Shown: positions 1-8,325, numbered from the stretch's first letter. The stretch is 64,000 nucleotides of DNA from Paenibacillus oceani (GCF_014705615.1 NZ_JACXJA010000040.1:1-64000); one strand, 5' to 3'. The notes: generated by a model not told the origin, from the letters alone. Made by a program: numbers and translations.

Positions 1-243
1 ACCGGAGCTCCCCCGGCACAAATTCCGCAAAAACCGCTGTCGGCCGGAACCTTTGCCTTAGACCCCGGCGCTATTGCGCATTGCCGATTTAAGTTCACTT
101 ACATCTGGCAAAGGAACGGAGCCGAATACTGGATGTTTATTACGTTCGTCGGCCGTACCTCGATTTCCGGCTGGCGCTGGATGGGCGGCAGGTGGATGAG
201 ATTTTCCGTCGATCTCCATTCGATCGAAGCGTCCGCCTGCTGA
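1..243 (+). CDS. C-terminal end of an uncharacterised aromatic-rich protein (partial)
   Basis: The frame is open from the first base to TGA at 241-243, giving the last 80 residues of a protein that begins outside the window. The end is rich in Trp, Phe and Tyr: YIWQRNGAEYWMFITFVGR, then SGWRWMGGRWMRF, then a tail VDLHSIEASAC. From memory, this resembles the conserved end of small uncharacterised proteins of spore-forming Bacillota, with an FVGR-x-S-x-SG-x-RW pattern before a D-L-x-x-I tail. No function is known to me. A clear terminator follows at 334-364, supporting a real gene end on this strand. The minus-strand reading of the same region looks like a shadow. Confidence 0.5.
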   Translation, partial: TGAPPAQIPQKPLSAGTFALDPGAIAHCRFKFTYIWQRNGAEYWMFITFVGRTSISGWRWMGGRWMRFSVDLHSIEASAC

Positions 244-333
244 GAGGACTATCCCTTCGCCTCCGAGTCGAGCCGTCCCTCGTCCCCGGCCTTTTGCCGG
301 GATGCCGGTTGCCGGTTTTCGGCAACCACGCCC

Positions 334-364
334 AATGCCTGCGTACCCGCAGGCATTCTCTTTT
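334..364 (+). terminator. Rho-independent terminator
   Basis: The stem ATGCCTGCG / CGCAGGCAT is followed by TCTCTTTT. It lies 90 bp after the stop codon of the partial gene at the left edge. Bases 244-333 hold only GC-rich small hairpins, and 365-516 carry no gene. Confidence 0.75.
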
Positions 365-516
365 AACGGCACACGTTCGATGAGTATCCCGCTATGCAAT
401 CGGAGGGTATGCTGGTAAATCTTAACTATAGCCAAACTATCGAGTCCCTTTCCCACGCAAATCGTGTACGATTAGGGCTGTAGTCCTTCCTACTGGACGG
501 AGAGGAAGAGGATGGA

Positions 517-1491
517 ATGGTTATAGCCCCCGCAGCGCATACTGTGCTTCATAAGGACCGGCTGGCTCATGAAGCCGCCCGCTTGTACGAGATCGGGACT
601 CCCCGTTCGAGCCGTTTTGTCAGCAACGGACTAAACGATACGTACTCGATCGCGACAAATACTGGCATCTATTAAGTGCGAATCTACAAATTCAACTGGC
701 GCTCCGAATCCGACATTCGTTATGAGCTCGTATTGCTGCTTCATCTTCACCGGTTCGGCATTCCCGTTTCCATACCGCTGCCGAGACGGGACGGGGAATG
801 GCTGACCGCGTTGGATGCGCCCGAAGGCAAACGCTACATGGCGTTGTTTACCGAAGCAGCCGGCAAGGAAAAGCGGGATGTGGAGGCGAGTGTCGCGTAC
901 GGAGCCGCCATAGCGGAACTGCACCGGGCGGCCGGTTTTTTTGCTCCACGCAGCGGCAGATTCGAGCTGGATTTGCACCATTTGCTCGACGAACCGCTTC
1001 AGCAGCTCCTGCCGTTTCTTTCACACCGACCGGAAGAACGCCGGTTTGTTCTGGATGCGGCCGACAAGCTCAAACGGCGGGTTGCAAGCCTGCAGGACGA
1101 GGGGCTGGACTCGGGAGTTTGCCACGGGGACCTGCACGGCTCCAACGTTCACTTTTCCGGGGACGGCGAACTTACGCACTTCGATTTCGACTGTTGCGGC
1201 ATGGGCTGGCGCGCCTACGATCTGTCGGTCTTTTGGTGGGACAGGGTCCAGTCCAAGGTCGATAGCTTTGATCATGAACAGTGGAACGCTTTTCTAAATG
1301 CGTACTTGAGCAGCCGGCCTTTGAACCGGCCCGATCTCGAAGCAATCCCGGCGTTCGTTGCGATCCGGCATATTTGGCTTCTGGGGCTTCATACGGGGAA
1401 CAGCGCGGTATGGGGAGCCTGGCAGGACGACGATTATTTCGACCGGAAGCTGAAATTCCTTCGCGCCTGGATGGAAACTCACGACCTCTAG
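517..1491 (+). pseudogene. APH/phosphotransferase-family protein interrupted by an in-frame stop
   Basis: An ATG at 517 follows a good ribosome-binding site (GGAGAGGAAGAGG, about 499-511). It opens a frame that reads through SRFVSNGLNDTYSIAT to TAA at 673-675, then continues in the same frame as VRIYKFNWRSESDIRYELV. The family pattern in this N-lobe is a strand such as 'Y-hydrophobic-L-R-I-Y', so TAA replaces a hydrophobic codon, a single change from TTA. The C-lobe is intact: CHGDLHGSNVHF (catalytic loop) and LTHFDFDCCGMGWRAYDLSVF (DxD/metal loop). The whole protein would be about 324 residues, normal for the family of small-molecule kinases. A 271-residue product starting at GTG 676 would lack the first part of the nucleotide-binding lobe and has no ribosome-binding site. 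Recent pseudogene is my preferred reading. Readthrough or a sequencing error remain possible. Confidence 0.8.
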
Positions 1492-1520
1492 CCACCGGAC
1501 GCGGCAACCGCTGCAGCAGG

Positions 1521-1560
1521 CAAGCATCGAGCGACAACCGGCGGTGCTTGTTGTTTTTTT
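1521..1560 (+). terminator. Rho-independent terminator
   Basis: CAAGCA and TGCTTG flank a GC-rich loop and are followed by TTGTTTTTTT. This closes the phosphotransferase transcript. Confidence 0.7.
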
Positions 1561-1577
1561 AAAAAAACTATTTTTCT

Positions 1578-1603
1578 TGAAACCAAAAACGTTTTTTTTC
1601 GTA
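1578..1603 (+). promoter_or_regulatory. SigW-type ECF promoter of the prohibitin-like gene
   Basis: TGAAAC (1578-1583), exactly 16 bp, then CGTA (1600-1603). This is the textbook Bacillus SigW pattern. It lies 45 bp upstream of the TTG start at 1649. The same arrangement precedes the flotillin operon at 35939-35964. Confidence 0.75.
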
Positions 1604-1648
1604 TGAAAAGGGTATGCCATTCTTCCTATACAGAAAGGGGTCCAAACA

Positions 1649-2473
1649 TTGTCAGAACCGAGAGCTGTCCGTCCGCCGAATCCAAGTACCGTATCGAAAG
1701 GGATTATCGGACTTGTTATTGTAGTCCTTGTAGCCGTTCTCGCCATCCAGTCCTTCACAATCGTTCAAGCGGGACATCGCGGCGTCGTGCTGCAGTTGGG
1801 TGCCGTCCAGCCGAAAGTGCTGGAAGAGGGGTTGCATTTTAAAATTCCGTTCATCCAGACCGTCCTGCCGATCGAGGTTCGCGTTCAGAAAGCCGAGTCC
1901 AGTCAAGTATCGGCCAGCCGCGACTTGCAGACCGTTACGACTACGCTTGCCGTGAACTATCATCTGGACGGGGCGACAATTAATAACTTGTATCAGAATG
2001 TAGGGATGGAGTACAGAGCCCGGATCGTCGACCCGGCGATCGGAGAATCGCTCAAAGCGGTCACCGCTCAATATACAGCCGAAGAGCTGATCTCCAAACG
2101 CTCGGAAGTCAGCGCCAAGGTGAAGGAAGTTTTGGCGACCAAGCTGAGCTTGTACAATGTCGTTCTCGACGATATCAATATTACCGAATTCAAGTTCTCC
2201 GAAGAGTTCAACCGCGCGATCGAGCAGAAACAGATCGCCGAGCAGCAGGCGCTCAAGTCGAAGCTGGACCTCGACCGGATCAAGATCGAGAAGGAGCAGG
2301 AGATTACCCGCGCTCAGGCGCAAGCGGAAGCGCTGCGGCTGCAGAAGCAGGAAGTCACTCAAGAACTGATCGAATTGCGGCAGATCGAAGCCCAGTTGAA
2401 AGCAATCGAAAAGTGGGACGGCAAGCTGCCGAACGTAACCGGAGGCGCGACACCGTTCATCAACGTGCAGTAA
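1649..2473 (+). CDS. Prohibitin/SPFH-domain membrane protein
   Basis: This is a 274-residue SPFH (band 7) protein. It has a short cytosolic N-terminus, one membrane segment at about residues 18-38 (GIIGLVIVVLVAVLAIQSF), the SPFH domain at about 40-200, and a charged helical tail (about 185-250) rich in Glu, Gln, Ala and Lys. Prohibitin-type proteins form large ring oligomers at the membrane and influence membrane organisation and proteolysis; this role is family knowledge. The start is TTG at 1649, chosen because GAAAGGGG lies just upstream and no ATG fits. The gene stands alone between two terminators and has its own SigW-type promoter, so an envelope-stress role is likely (inference). Confidence 0.88.
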   Translation: MSEPRAVRPPNPSTVSKGIIGLVIVVLVAVLAIQSFTIVQAGHRGVVLQLGAVQPKVLEEGLHFKIPFIQTVLPIEVRVQKAESSQVSASRDLQTVTTTLAVNYHLDGATINNLYQNVGMEYRARIVDPAIGESLKAVTAQYTAEELISKRSEVSAKVKEVLATKLSLYNVVLDDINITEFKFSEEFNRAIEQKQIAEQQALKSKLDLDRIKIEKEQEITRAQAQAEALRLQKQEVTQELIELRQIEAQLKAIEKWDGKLPNVTGGATPFINVQ

Positions 2474-2481
2474 CACAGAAT

Positions 2482-2524
2482 AAGACCGGAATGGGACTTT
2501 CGTTGTCCCTGTCCGGTCTTTTCA
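2482..2524 (+). terminator. Rho-independent terminator
   Basis: AAGACCGGA pairs with TCCGGTCTT, followed by TTCATTT. It ends the prohibitin-like gene. Confidence 0.8.
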
Positions 2525-2557
2525 TTTGATCGATCTAGCTGGAGAAGAACCGAACCG

Positions 2558-2732
2558 AATAAGAGCGGTTTGTACCCGTTATTTTGTTCGAAACCCGCTT
2601 GGATGGGGAAATAAGATCGGTTTGAGGCTGCATTATCCGCGAAACGGGTGCAGACCCGACCAACTGGTTGAAATAAGCGGTGCAAACCGCCTTTATTCGT
2701 TTCTGTTATCCCCATTTGCCAAAAATAGAAGG
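2558..2732 (+). repeat. Dispersed ~175-bp intergenic repeat, copy A
   Basis: It begins with AATAAGAGCGGTTTGTACC and ends with CCCCATTTGCC-AAAAATAGA. It aligns over its whole length with the reverse complement of 49412-49585. Shared blocks, in order, include TTATTTTGTTCGAAA, CCGCTTGG, AATAAGA, GGTTTG, GGGTGCAG, CCCGACC, TGAAATAAG, GGTGCAAACC, TATTCGT and CCCCATTTGCC. Within it the core 'AATAAGAGCGGTTTG' recurs near 2609 and 2671 in altered form. It lies in a gap between convergent genes. Confidence 0.75.
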
Positions 2733-2747
2733 TACCAGAGACTGTTA

Positions 2748-3206
2748 TTATGTTGAGCCTTCACTCTCATCCACGCTAACGATCAGGACGAGCCCGCACG
2801 ACGGGCACTCCCTCGCATCCGATACGACCCGGTGTTCACAGCCGGGACACAGCTCATACGACTGCGACTGCGACTGGTCTTCCGCGCTCGCTGCCTGACC
2901 GCGGCTTGGATGAGAGGGCAAGCCTCCTTCGTCCGCTTCCCGCTCCGTGACTGGTTCAGCCTTTTGCTCCAGCCAGACATGAGGCGGCTGTCCATCCACT
3001 TCCGCAACAACCAGTTCGTCGGTAAAAATCCACTCGATGTTCCCTGCCTTGTCGCTTACGGCGGCTAGCGGAATCTCGCCCGTTTCCTCACGGGGAAACA
3101 CGCTTCCTCCGAATACGCCGGGCAGCTGTGATTTGTAGGCTCCGTATCCGGTTCCGATCAGAACATATCTGATGCCGCTTCGTTTATGAACGACGATCGT
3201 CGCCAT
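2748..3206 (-). CDS. Hypothetical protein with C-terminal zinc ribbon
   Basis: This is a 152-residue soluble protein. ATG at 3206 is chosen because GGAGGAGGG lies 7 bp upstream; in-frame codons further up have no such site. The N-terminal ~85 residues (MATIVVHKRSGIRYVLIG...) form a compact beta-rich region of unknown role. A polar linker rich in Glu, Gln and Ser follows. The end holds CPGC-x10-CPSC, a rubredoxin-like zinc ribbon at about residues 121-140. I know of no function. It may be an adaptor that binds a protein or nucleic acid through the ribbon. It stands alone, convergent with the prohibitin gene and upstream of the SGNH hydrolase. Confidence 0.7.
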   Translation of the reverse strand: MATIVVHKRSGIRYVLIGTGYGAYKSQLPGVFGGSVFPREETGEIPLAAVSDKAGNIEWIFTDELVVAEVDGQPPHVWLEQKAEPVTEREADEGGLPSHPSRGQAASAEDQSQSQSYELCPGCEHRVVSDARECPSCGLVLIVSVDESEGST

Positions 3207-3299
3207 CCGATTCCCTCCTCCGGTTATTCGCAGGCCGTATGCGTCCAAGGCGGGTTCGATCATCTGCGGGATAAGGGCTTCCGGCCGCGATTCCTATAA

Positions 3300-3965
3300 T
3301 CAGGCGTCGCCGCCTAAGCGTAGATGCAATGGCTCCAGCACTTTGCCGATACATTCGGCGAACAGATCCAGCCCGGCCGGCGTCGGATGAACGCCGTCGT
3401 CCGTCCCGCTGTTCTCTTCCGTGCGGAGCAGATCACCCAATGAACCGCCCTGCGCCAGATAACGTTCCCAGCGTCCGGCGACATCGGCGAGCGGCACCTC
3501 CAGCGAAGCGGCGACTTCGCGGACAATCCGATTGTACGAATCGATCCAGGCCTGCGCCCCTTCCGGGTTTGTGTACCATTCCTGCGGGTGACGCCGGTAA
3601 TAATAACGCCCCGCGTCTCCTTCGACAATCGGGTTCATCGTACATAAAACAGGGATGACACGAAGCGCTTTTAACCGCTCTATGATCGTAATCAGATTGT
3701 CCCGATACGCTTCGGGCGGAACTTTCGCCGTGCCCGGCGCCGTGTGAACATGGTCGTTCATGCCGAACGCCACGATGCATACGTCATGCCGGTGCGCCAA
3801 GACGTCCCGCTCGAACCGGGCCAGCCCTTGCGCCGTCGTATTACCGGGTACGCCCGCATTGATCGTCTCGCACCCGAAGCGGACTTGCAGCTTATATAAG
3901 TACGTCTCCTGCTCCGCTACATATTGTCCTGCAGTTATGCTGTCCCCAAATGCGGCAAGTTTCAT
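3300..3965 (-). CDS. SGNH/GDSL-type hydrolase
   Basis: This is a 221-residue cytosolic esterase or lipase of the SGNH superfamily. Block I is GDSITAG with the nucleophilic Ser at about residue 9, block II is the Gly in GVPGNTT, block III is the Asn in GMNDH, and block V is DGVHP with the catalytic Asp and His near residue 190. There is no signal peptide, so it probably acts inside the cell, perhaps removing acyl or acetyl groups from small molecules or sugars. The start at 3965 has a GGGTGG site upstream and begins right at the first conserved strand. It lies just beyond the nagB terminator, so it may be transcribed separately. Confidence 0.85.
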   Translation of the reverse strand: MKLAAFGDSITAGQYVAEQETYLYKLQVRFGCETINAGVPGNTTAQGLARFERDVLAHRHDVCIVAFGMNDHVHTAPGTAKVPPEAYRDNLITIIERLKALRVIPVLCTMNPIVEGDAGRYYYRRHPQEWYTNPEGAQAWIDSYNRIVREVAASLEVPLADVAGRWERYLAQGGSLGDLLRTEENSGTDDGVHPTPAGLDLFAECIGKVLEPLHLRLGGDA

Positions 3966-4160
3966 TTTTAATTCCCACCCTTTGACGATATTCGGTGTAT
4001 GTGCGCGTGTTGGTTGTACGTTGCTCTGCACCCGCATCATACGCTCTTAAGCCGGCCTGCGTCAACATTAAATGTTGCTGCGCCGGCCATTTTCCGCCGG
4101 CTCTCCCATCCATAACGGGACCGCTCAAGGCCAGCCCGCGTCCGGATCGCTCGGCGCACA

Positions 4161-4185
4161 CGGAAAACGGCGCCCGAAGGCGCCG
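4161..4185 (-). terminator. Rho-independent terminator after nagB-like gene
   Basis: On the minus strand GGCGCC-TTCG-GGCGCC is followed by GTTTTCC. The tetraloop hairpin is very stable and lies about 45 bp after the stop codon of the NagB-like gene. Confidence 0.75.
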
Positions 4186-4228
4186 CTCGTCATACAATAA
4201 GTTAAGAAGTAAAAAGTAGAGCTTTATT

Positions 4229-4975
4229 TTACGCTTTCAGTGCCGCCGCATCAATCATCGAGGCCGACTCGCGGTCCAGATACAACGTCCAGTCGGCATG
4301 TGTCTTCAGCATCGTGGAAGGGACGGTATTCGTCACATCGTTGTCCATCGTTTGCTTGATCGCATTAGCCTTCACTTTGTGCGGAACGCAGGAAATAATC
4401 GTTTTGGCCTGCATGATCTGATGCACGGTCATCGTGATCGCCTGCTTCGGCACGTCATCAACCGTCGCGAACCAGCCTTCTCCGACCTGCTGCCGCTTGC
4501 ACGCTTCATCAAGGTCGACGACCATGTACGCTTCCTTCGTATCGAAATTGGCCGGAGGATCGTTGAAGGCGATATGGCTGTTCTCGCCGATCCCGATCAG
4601 CGCTACGTCGATCGGCTGTTTGCGGATCTCTTCGGTAAGCGCCGCGATATTCGCCGCTACGTCACCTTCGCCATTCACGTAATAAGCACGGCCGAGCGGG
4701 ATCAGATCGGCGAACCGCTCCTTCAAATATTTGCGGAAGCTGGCGATGTGGCTCTCCGGCAATGCTACATATTCGTCCAGGTGAAACATTTCGATTTTGT
4801 CCCACTCGAGCTGTTCTTTAATAAACGCTTGGAAAAATCCGAACTGGGACGCTCCGGTGGACAAAACGATACGCGCCTTCCCGTTCGCCGTGATCGCGCG
4901 CCGTATGGCGTCCGCAGCCTGCACAGCCGCAGCCGCGCCCAGCTGTTCCGGGGTATCCGAAATATGAATGTTCAT
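4229..4975 (-). CDS. NagB-like glucosamine-6-phosphate deaminase/isomerase family protein
   Basis: This is a 248-residue protein of the NagB/RpiA sugar-phosphate isomerase fold. Classical NagB converts glucosamine 6-phosphate to fructose 6-phosphate and ammonia. The phosphate loop (LSTGASQFGF) and the base region FHLDEYVAL are present, so the Asp equivalent to E. coli Asp72 is kept. The catalytic loop reads GIGENSHIAFND where E. coli has GVGNDGHIAFNE: His143 is kept, but Asp141 is Asn and Glu148 is Asp. I know this variant loop from a widespread NagB-like subgroup, so substrate or reaction may differ. It is 48 bp downstream of the Gfo/Idh gene on the same strand and has its own terminator, so the pair probably forms an operon. 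Confidence 0.82.
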   Translation of the reverse strand: MNIHISDTPEQLGAAAAVQAADAIRRAITANGKARIVLSTGASQFGFFQAFIKEQLEWDKIEMFHLDEYVALPESHIASFRKYLKERFADLIPLGRAYYVNGEGDVAANIAALTEEIRKQPIDVALIGIGENSHIAFNDPPANFDTKEAYMVVDLDEACKRQQVGEGWFATVDDVPKQAITMTVHQIMQAKTIISCVPHKVKANAIKQTMDNDVTNTVPSTMLKTHADWTLYLDRESASMIDAAALKA

Positions 4976-5023
4976 TGTGTCATCCTCCTCATGATTCTAT
5001 AGTTGTCGTACCGGACTAAAGGT

Positions 5024-6256
5024 TCAGCCCCGCACGGTCTCTGTCTCTTTCAGCAAATCTTCGATGACGATCCGCTCTCCGCTCGCGATCGACAAGTTGG
5101 CGGCCGCTCCGATCAGAAGCGACATCGCTCCGGCTCTCGATCCTGCCATTTGACCGAGCGGGTCCGCCACGTCTCCGACGAAAATCATCCGGCGAAGCCG
5201 CGCGTCGCCTCCGCCGTGAGCGCCTCCCGCCTTACGGCTTTGAAGCGTCATCAGTTCGTTGCGGCGATTGTAGATCCGGATCGTATTGTTCGGCTCGTCG
5301 TGTCCCGGACCGCTGTGGCTGTCTTCCGCTTCGATCCGCCCTTTCGTGCCGACGAAGGTCGCTTTCCAGCCTTCATACGGGCTGTAGGCGTTAAGCGAGT
5401 ACGTAAGCAGTGTGTTTTTCTTGTATTTGACATTCAGCGACATCGTGTCATAGATGTCGATATCTTCACCGAATACGCATTGATCGCGGAAATATCCGTC
5501 ATGCTTCTCCGCTTCTTTATAGAACGAGTTCGTGAAAGAGTTGGCCGTGACGTCGTAATAAAAATCGCAGCTTTTCGTATGGTCGCAGGTCGAGCACGTG
5601 CGGCCGCGCTGCTCACGGGTTGCACCGTAGAACAACCGGGAGCCGTTCGCATACACTGTCTCGGGTTCGTCGTCCAGCCACCAGTTGACCATATCGAAAT
5701 GATGAGTCGATTTGTGAATAAGCAGGCCGCCGCTGTTCTTCATCTGGCGGTGCCAACGCCGGAAATAATCAGCGCCGTGGCTCGTATCGAGCGACCAGTT
5801 CAGCGAGACGTGAAGAATGTCGCCGATCGTTCCTTCCTTGATGAGCTCCTTGATCCGAACGACGTAGGGCATGAACCGGCAGTTGAACGTAACGATGACC
5901 TTTCGGCCCGTCCGCTTCTCCGCCTCGAAGATCGCTCTCGTCTTCTCCGCATCCGTCGTCATCGGTTTCTCGGAGATCGCATCGCACCCGGCCTCCAGAG
6001 CCCGGATAATGTAATGATCGTGCAGATTGTCCGGCGTCGTCACGATAACGGCATCGGGCTTCACTTCCCGAATCATCGTATCAAAATCGCTGAATACCGG
6101 AATGTTACCCGATTGCTCGCTTAAAATGTTCGCCCGGATCGGATTGATGTCGCATACCCCGACGAGCTCCGCCGCACCCTTCAGTTCAGTCGCAAGCGGC
6201 TTGGCAAACATACCGAGCGCCCTTCCCCCGGCGCCGACGATGGCGTACTTTTTCAT
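5024..6256 (-). CDS. Gfo/Idh/MocA-family oxidoreductase with a Cys cluster
   Basis: This is a 410-residue NAD(P)-dependent sugar dehydrogenase-like protein. The Rossmann start is MKKYAIVGAGGRALGM, the family signature EKPMTTD lies near residue 100, and the C-terminal alpha/beta domain carries H-x3-HHFDMVNWW, typical of the substrate pocket. The start at 6256 follows GGGAGAG; in-frame upstream codons lack a site and would add an unrelated leader. Unusual for the family is CSTC-x5-C followed by DFYYD at about residues 245-260, which could bind a metal or be redox-active. It heads a pair with the NagB-like gene. Two LacI-type operator boxes lie 110-180 bp upstream. A sugar such as an amino-sugar derivative is a plausible substrate (inference). 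Confidence 0.85.
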   Translation of the reverse strand: MKKYAIVGAGGRALGMFAKPLATELKGAAELVGVCDINPIRANILSEQSGNIPVFSDFDTMIREVKPDAVIVTTPDNLHDHYIIRALEAGCDAISEKPMTTDAEKTRAIFEAEKRTGRKVIVTFNCRFMPYVVRIKELIKEGTIGDILHVSLNWSLDTSHGADYFRRWHRQMKNSGGLLIHKSTHHFDMVNWWLDDEPETVYANGSRLFYGATREQRGRTCSTCDHTKSCDFYYDVTANSFTNSFYKEAEKHDGYFRDQCVFGEDIDIYDTMSLNVKYKKNTLLTYSLNAYSPYEGWKATFVGTKGRIEAEDSHSGPGHDEPNNTIRIYNRRNELMTLQSRKAGGAHGGGDARLRRMIFVGDVADPLGQMAGSRAGAMSLLIGAAANLSIASGERIVIEDLLKETETVRG

Positions 6257-6362
6257 AAGTGTTCTCTCCCTTGTGGAAATTCGGCCTATAGCACTCGATT
6301 CCTGTGCCGGTTCCGACCGATATCGACTGTCTGTCACCACTGGCTCTCCCTGTATGCTGAAC

Positions 6363-6438
6363 AGATATCGATTTACATACCCACCTGTAAAATCAATGAA
6401 AGGCAAAGAAAAAAACTACTTTATAGAAATCGATTACT
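6363..6438 (-). promoter_or_regulatory. Two LacI-type operator boxes upstream of the Gfo/Idh-NagB unit
   Basis: Box 1 is AGATATCGATTTAC (6363-6376) and box 2 is AGAAATCGATTACT (6425-6438). Their centres are 62 bp apart, about six helical turns. They match the perfect palindrome AGAAATCGATTTCT at 9988-10001. The rest of the 6257-6620 gap shows no gene. Confidence 0.5.
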
Positions 6439-6620
6439 GCCTCAGTTTACCATACCTTTTGCGATTTGCCAACGGGGAAAATTACGGACCCCGCCTCCAA
6501 TTTAATACTGGCGCTGCGATGTCCGAGGATTGAACCGCCCTGTCCGAATAAGGGGAATCCGCTTTGCCTGAGGACAGCGGCGATTCAATCCCGCTTGCGT
6601 CTAGGTTGCTTGGCACCAAA

Positions 6621-7451
6621 CTAACCTTTAAGCCCCGTGGAAGCGATCCCTTGAACGAACTGCTTCTGGGCGATCAAATAGACGATAACTACCGGGATCG
6701 TAACGATAACAGCGCCGGCCATCAGCAGAGCCGTGCTGACCTCGGTATCGTTTTTGAGATAAAGCAGTCCGACCGGCAGCGTATACAGCTTCTTATCCTG
6801 CAAATAAATGAGCGGGCCGAGCGTATTGTTCCAGGCGCCCATAAACGTAAACACGCCCAGTGCGGCAAGCGCCGGTTTGCACAGCGGAATGTAGATCCGC
6901 CAGAAAATGCCTAACGGGTTGTAGCCGTCGACGACCGCCGCTTCGTACAGCTCCTTCGGAAGTCCTTTAATAAACTGATGAAGCAAAAAGATGCCGAACG
7001 CTCCTCCGAGAAAACTCGGGATGATAAGCGGATAATACGAGTCCAGCATGCCGAACGTCTTCCAGATAAAGTAGCTCGGAATGAGCGTGACCTGGAACGG
7101 GATCATCAAGGTCGCCAGCATGGCGATATAAAGCGGTTTGCGCAGCTTGAAATCGAACATCGCGAGGCCGAATGCGATCAGCGCGCACGACAGCAGCGAA
7201 CCGATCATCTCGATCGTAACAAGCAGCATGCTGTTGAATGTGTACCGGCCGAAGTTTACTTTCTCCCAGACGATTTTGTAATTTTCCCAGCTGATCGGAT
7301 TCGGAATCAGCTGAGGCGGCAGCTGGCCTACCGCGCCGGTCGTCTTCAGCGAGGTGGACAACATCCAGATAAACGGAAACAGCATCGTCAGGGCGCCGAC
7401 TACGAGTACAATGTAAGTGAACATTCTGCCGATTGAGCTGAAATTAATCAT
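6621..7451 (-). CDS. ABC sugar transporter permease, MalG/CUT1 type
   Basis: This is a 276-residue inner-membrane permease with six predicted membrane segments. The EAA loop EAAVVDGYNPLGIFWRIYIPLCKP, which contacts the ATPase, lies near residue 190. The start ATG at 7451 overlaps the last eight bases of the preceding permease gene and has GGTGGG just upstream inside that gene, so the two are translationally coupled. Together with the MalF-type partner and the binding lipoprotein it would import a mono- or oligosaccharide. No ATPase gene is present nearby, so a shared MsmX-type ATPase is probably used, as is common in Bacillota (established for B. subtilis, inferred here). Confidence 0.93.
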   Translation of the reverse strand: MINFSSIGRMFTYIVLVVGALTMLFPFIWMLSTSLKTTGAVGQLPPQLIPNPISWENYKIVWEKVNFGRYTFNSMLLVTIEMIGSLLSCALIAFGLAMFDFKLRKPLYIAMLATLMIPFQVTLIPSYFIWKTFGMLDSYYPLIIPSFLGGAFGIFLLHQFIKGLPKELYEAAVVDGYNPLGIFWRIYIPLCKPALAALGVFTFMGAWNNTLGPLIYLQDKKLYTLPVGLLYLKNDTEVSTALLMAGAVIVTIPVVIVYLIAQKQFVQGIASTGLKG

Positions 7452-8325
7452 AGTGCACCCACCTTTTCTCAAAATATCTTTGGAAAAGCGTGATGCCCAA
7501 AATGATTACGAAGAGCGCCCAGGCAGCTGCCGAAGCCGGTCCCATTTTGAACAGCTGGAACGCATCCCGGTAGATGAGCATATTGGTTACCATATTCCGC
7601 TCCGGCACATTGCTCATCTGCGAGCCGAACATGCTGAGGAATACGTCAAACGCTTGGAAAGCTGCGATCGTAGACAAAATCATGACCATATAAATCATCG
7701 GAGAAACGAGCGGGAAAACGATCCGCGAGAAGTACATCCAGTTCGAAGCTCCGTCAATTTGCGACGCCTCCTTCATCTCCTTCGATATGTTCTGCATGCC
7801 AGCAAGCAGCAAAATCATCGATGAGCCTACCCCTTTCCAGACGTTGACAAGCGCGACGCTGCCGACGACGACCCACCAGTGCTTGCTGTCCAGCCATTTG
7901 ACCGCAGGCAGATTGATCGTCTCGAGCAGCCAGTTTATCAGGCCGTACTTCGTATTAAACAGCCACGCCCACAGCACCCCGCCTGCGATCCAGGGCGTTA
8001 CGACCGGCAGGAAGTAAAACAGCCTCAGCAGCGTCTGTCCACGAATCGCCTGGTTGAGCAAATGGGCGATAATAAGTGCGGCGATCGTTTGCAGCGGGAC
8101 GAACACGAGCGCGAAATAAAATACGTTGCGAACGGAGATCCAGAACACCTTTTGCTCGAACAGCTGCTGCCAGTTTTGCAGTCCGACCCATTCCGGCGGG
8201 TTGAACAAGTCCCATTTGACAAACGAGACATAAGCCGAGAATACGACCGGGAACGCTACGAATACGAGAATATTGATCGTAAAGGGAAGCGTGAACAAAT
8301 ATCCCCAGTGACCTTGCTTGTGCAT
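7444..8325 (-). CDS. ABC sugar transporter permease, MalF/CUT1 type
   Basis: This is a 293-residue membrane protein with six predicted helices; the first is at about residues 10-32 (LFTLPFTINILVFVAFPVVF). The EAA loop EASQIDGASNWMYFSRIVFPLVSP is near residue 195. The start at 8325 follows AGAAGGGTGG. It pairs with the MalG-type permease downstream (8-bp overlap) and with the solute-binding lipoprotein upstream (about 125 bp gap that holds GC-rich potential stems). These three genes form the transport part of the sugar cluster. Confidence 0.93.
   Translation of the reverse strand: MHKQGHWGYLFTLPFTINILVFVAFPVVFSAYVSFVKWDLFNPPEWVGLQNWQQLFEQKVFWISVRNVFYFALVFVPLQTIAALIIAHLLNQAIRGQTLLRLFYFLPVVTPWIAGGVLWAWLFNTKYGLINWLLETINLPAVKWLDSKHWWVVVGSVALVNVWKGVGSSMILLLAGMQNISKEMKEASQIDGASNWMYFSRIVFPLVSPMIYMVMILSTIAAFQAFDVFLSMFGSQMSNVPERNMVTNMLIYRDAFQLFKMGPASAAAWALFVIILGITLFQRYFEKRWVHYD

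Noticed and set aside
58-456. Minus-strand open frame at the left edge
   Set aside because: It overlaps the convincing plus-strand partial gene and its terminator, has no ribosome-binding site and no recognisable domain.
2526-2898. Short frames in the 175-bp repeat whose translations resemble those of copy B (for example PHLPKIEG on one strand, TNxGGLHxLFQPxGR on the other)
   Set aside because: The similarity follows from DNA similarity of the repeat. It occurs on both strands, frames lack ribosome-binding sites, and gaps between the copies are not multiples of three throughout.
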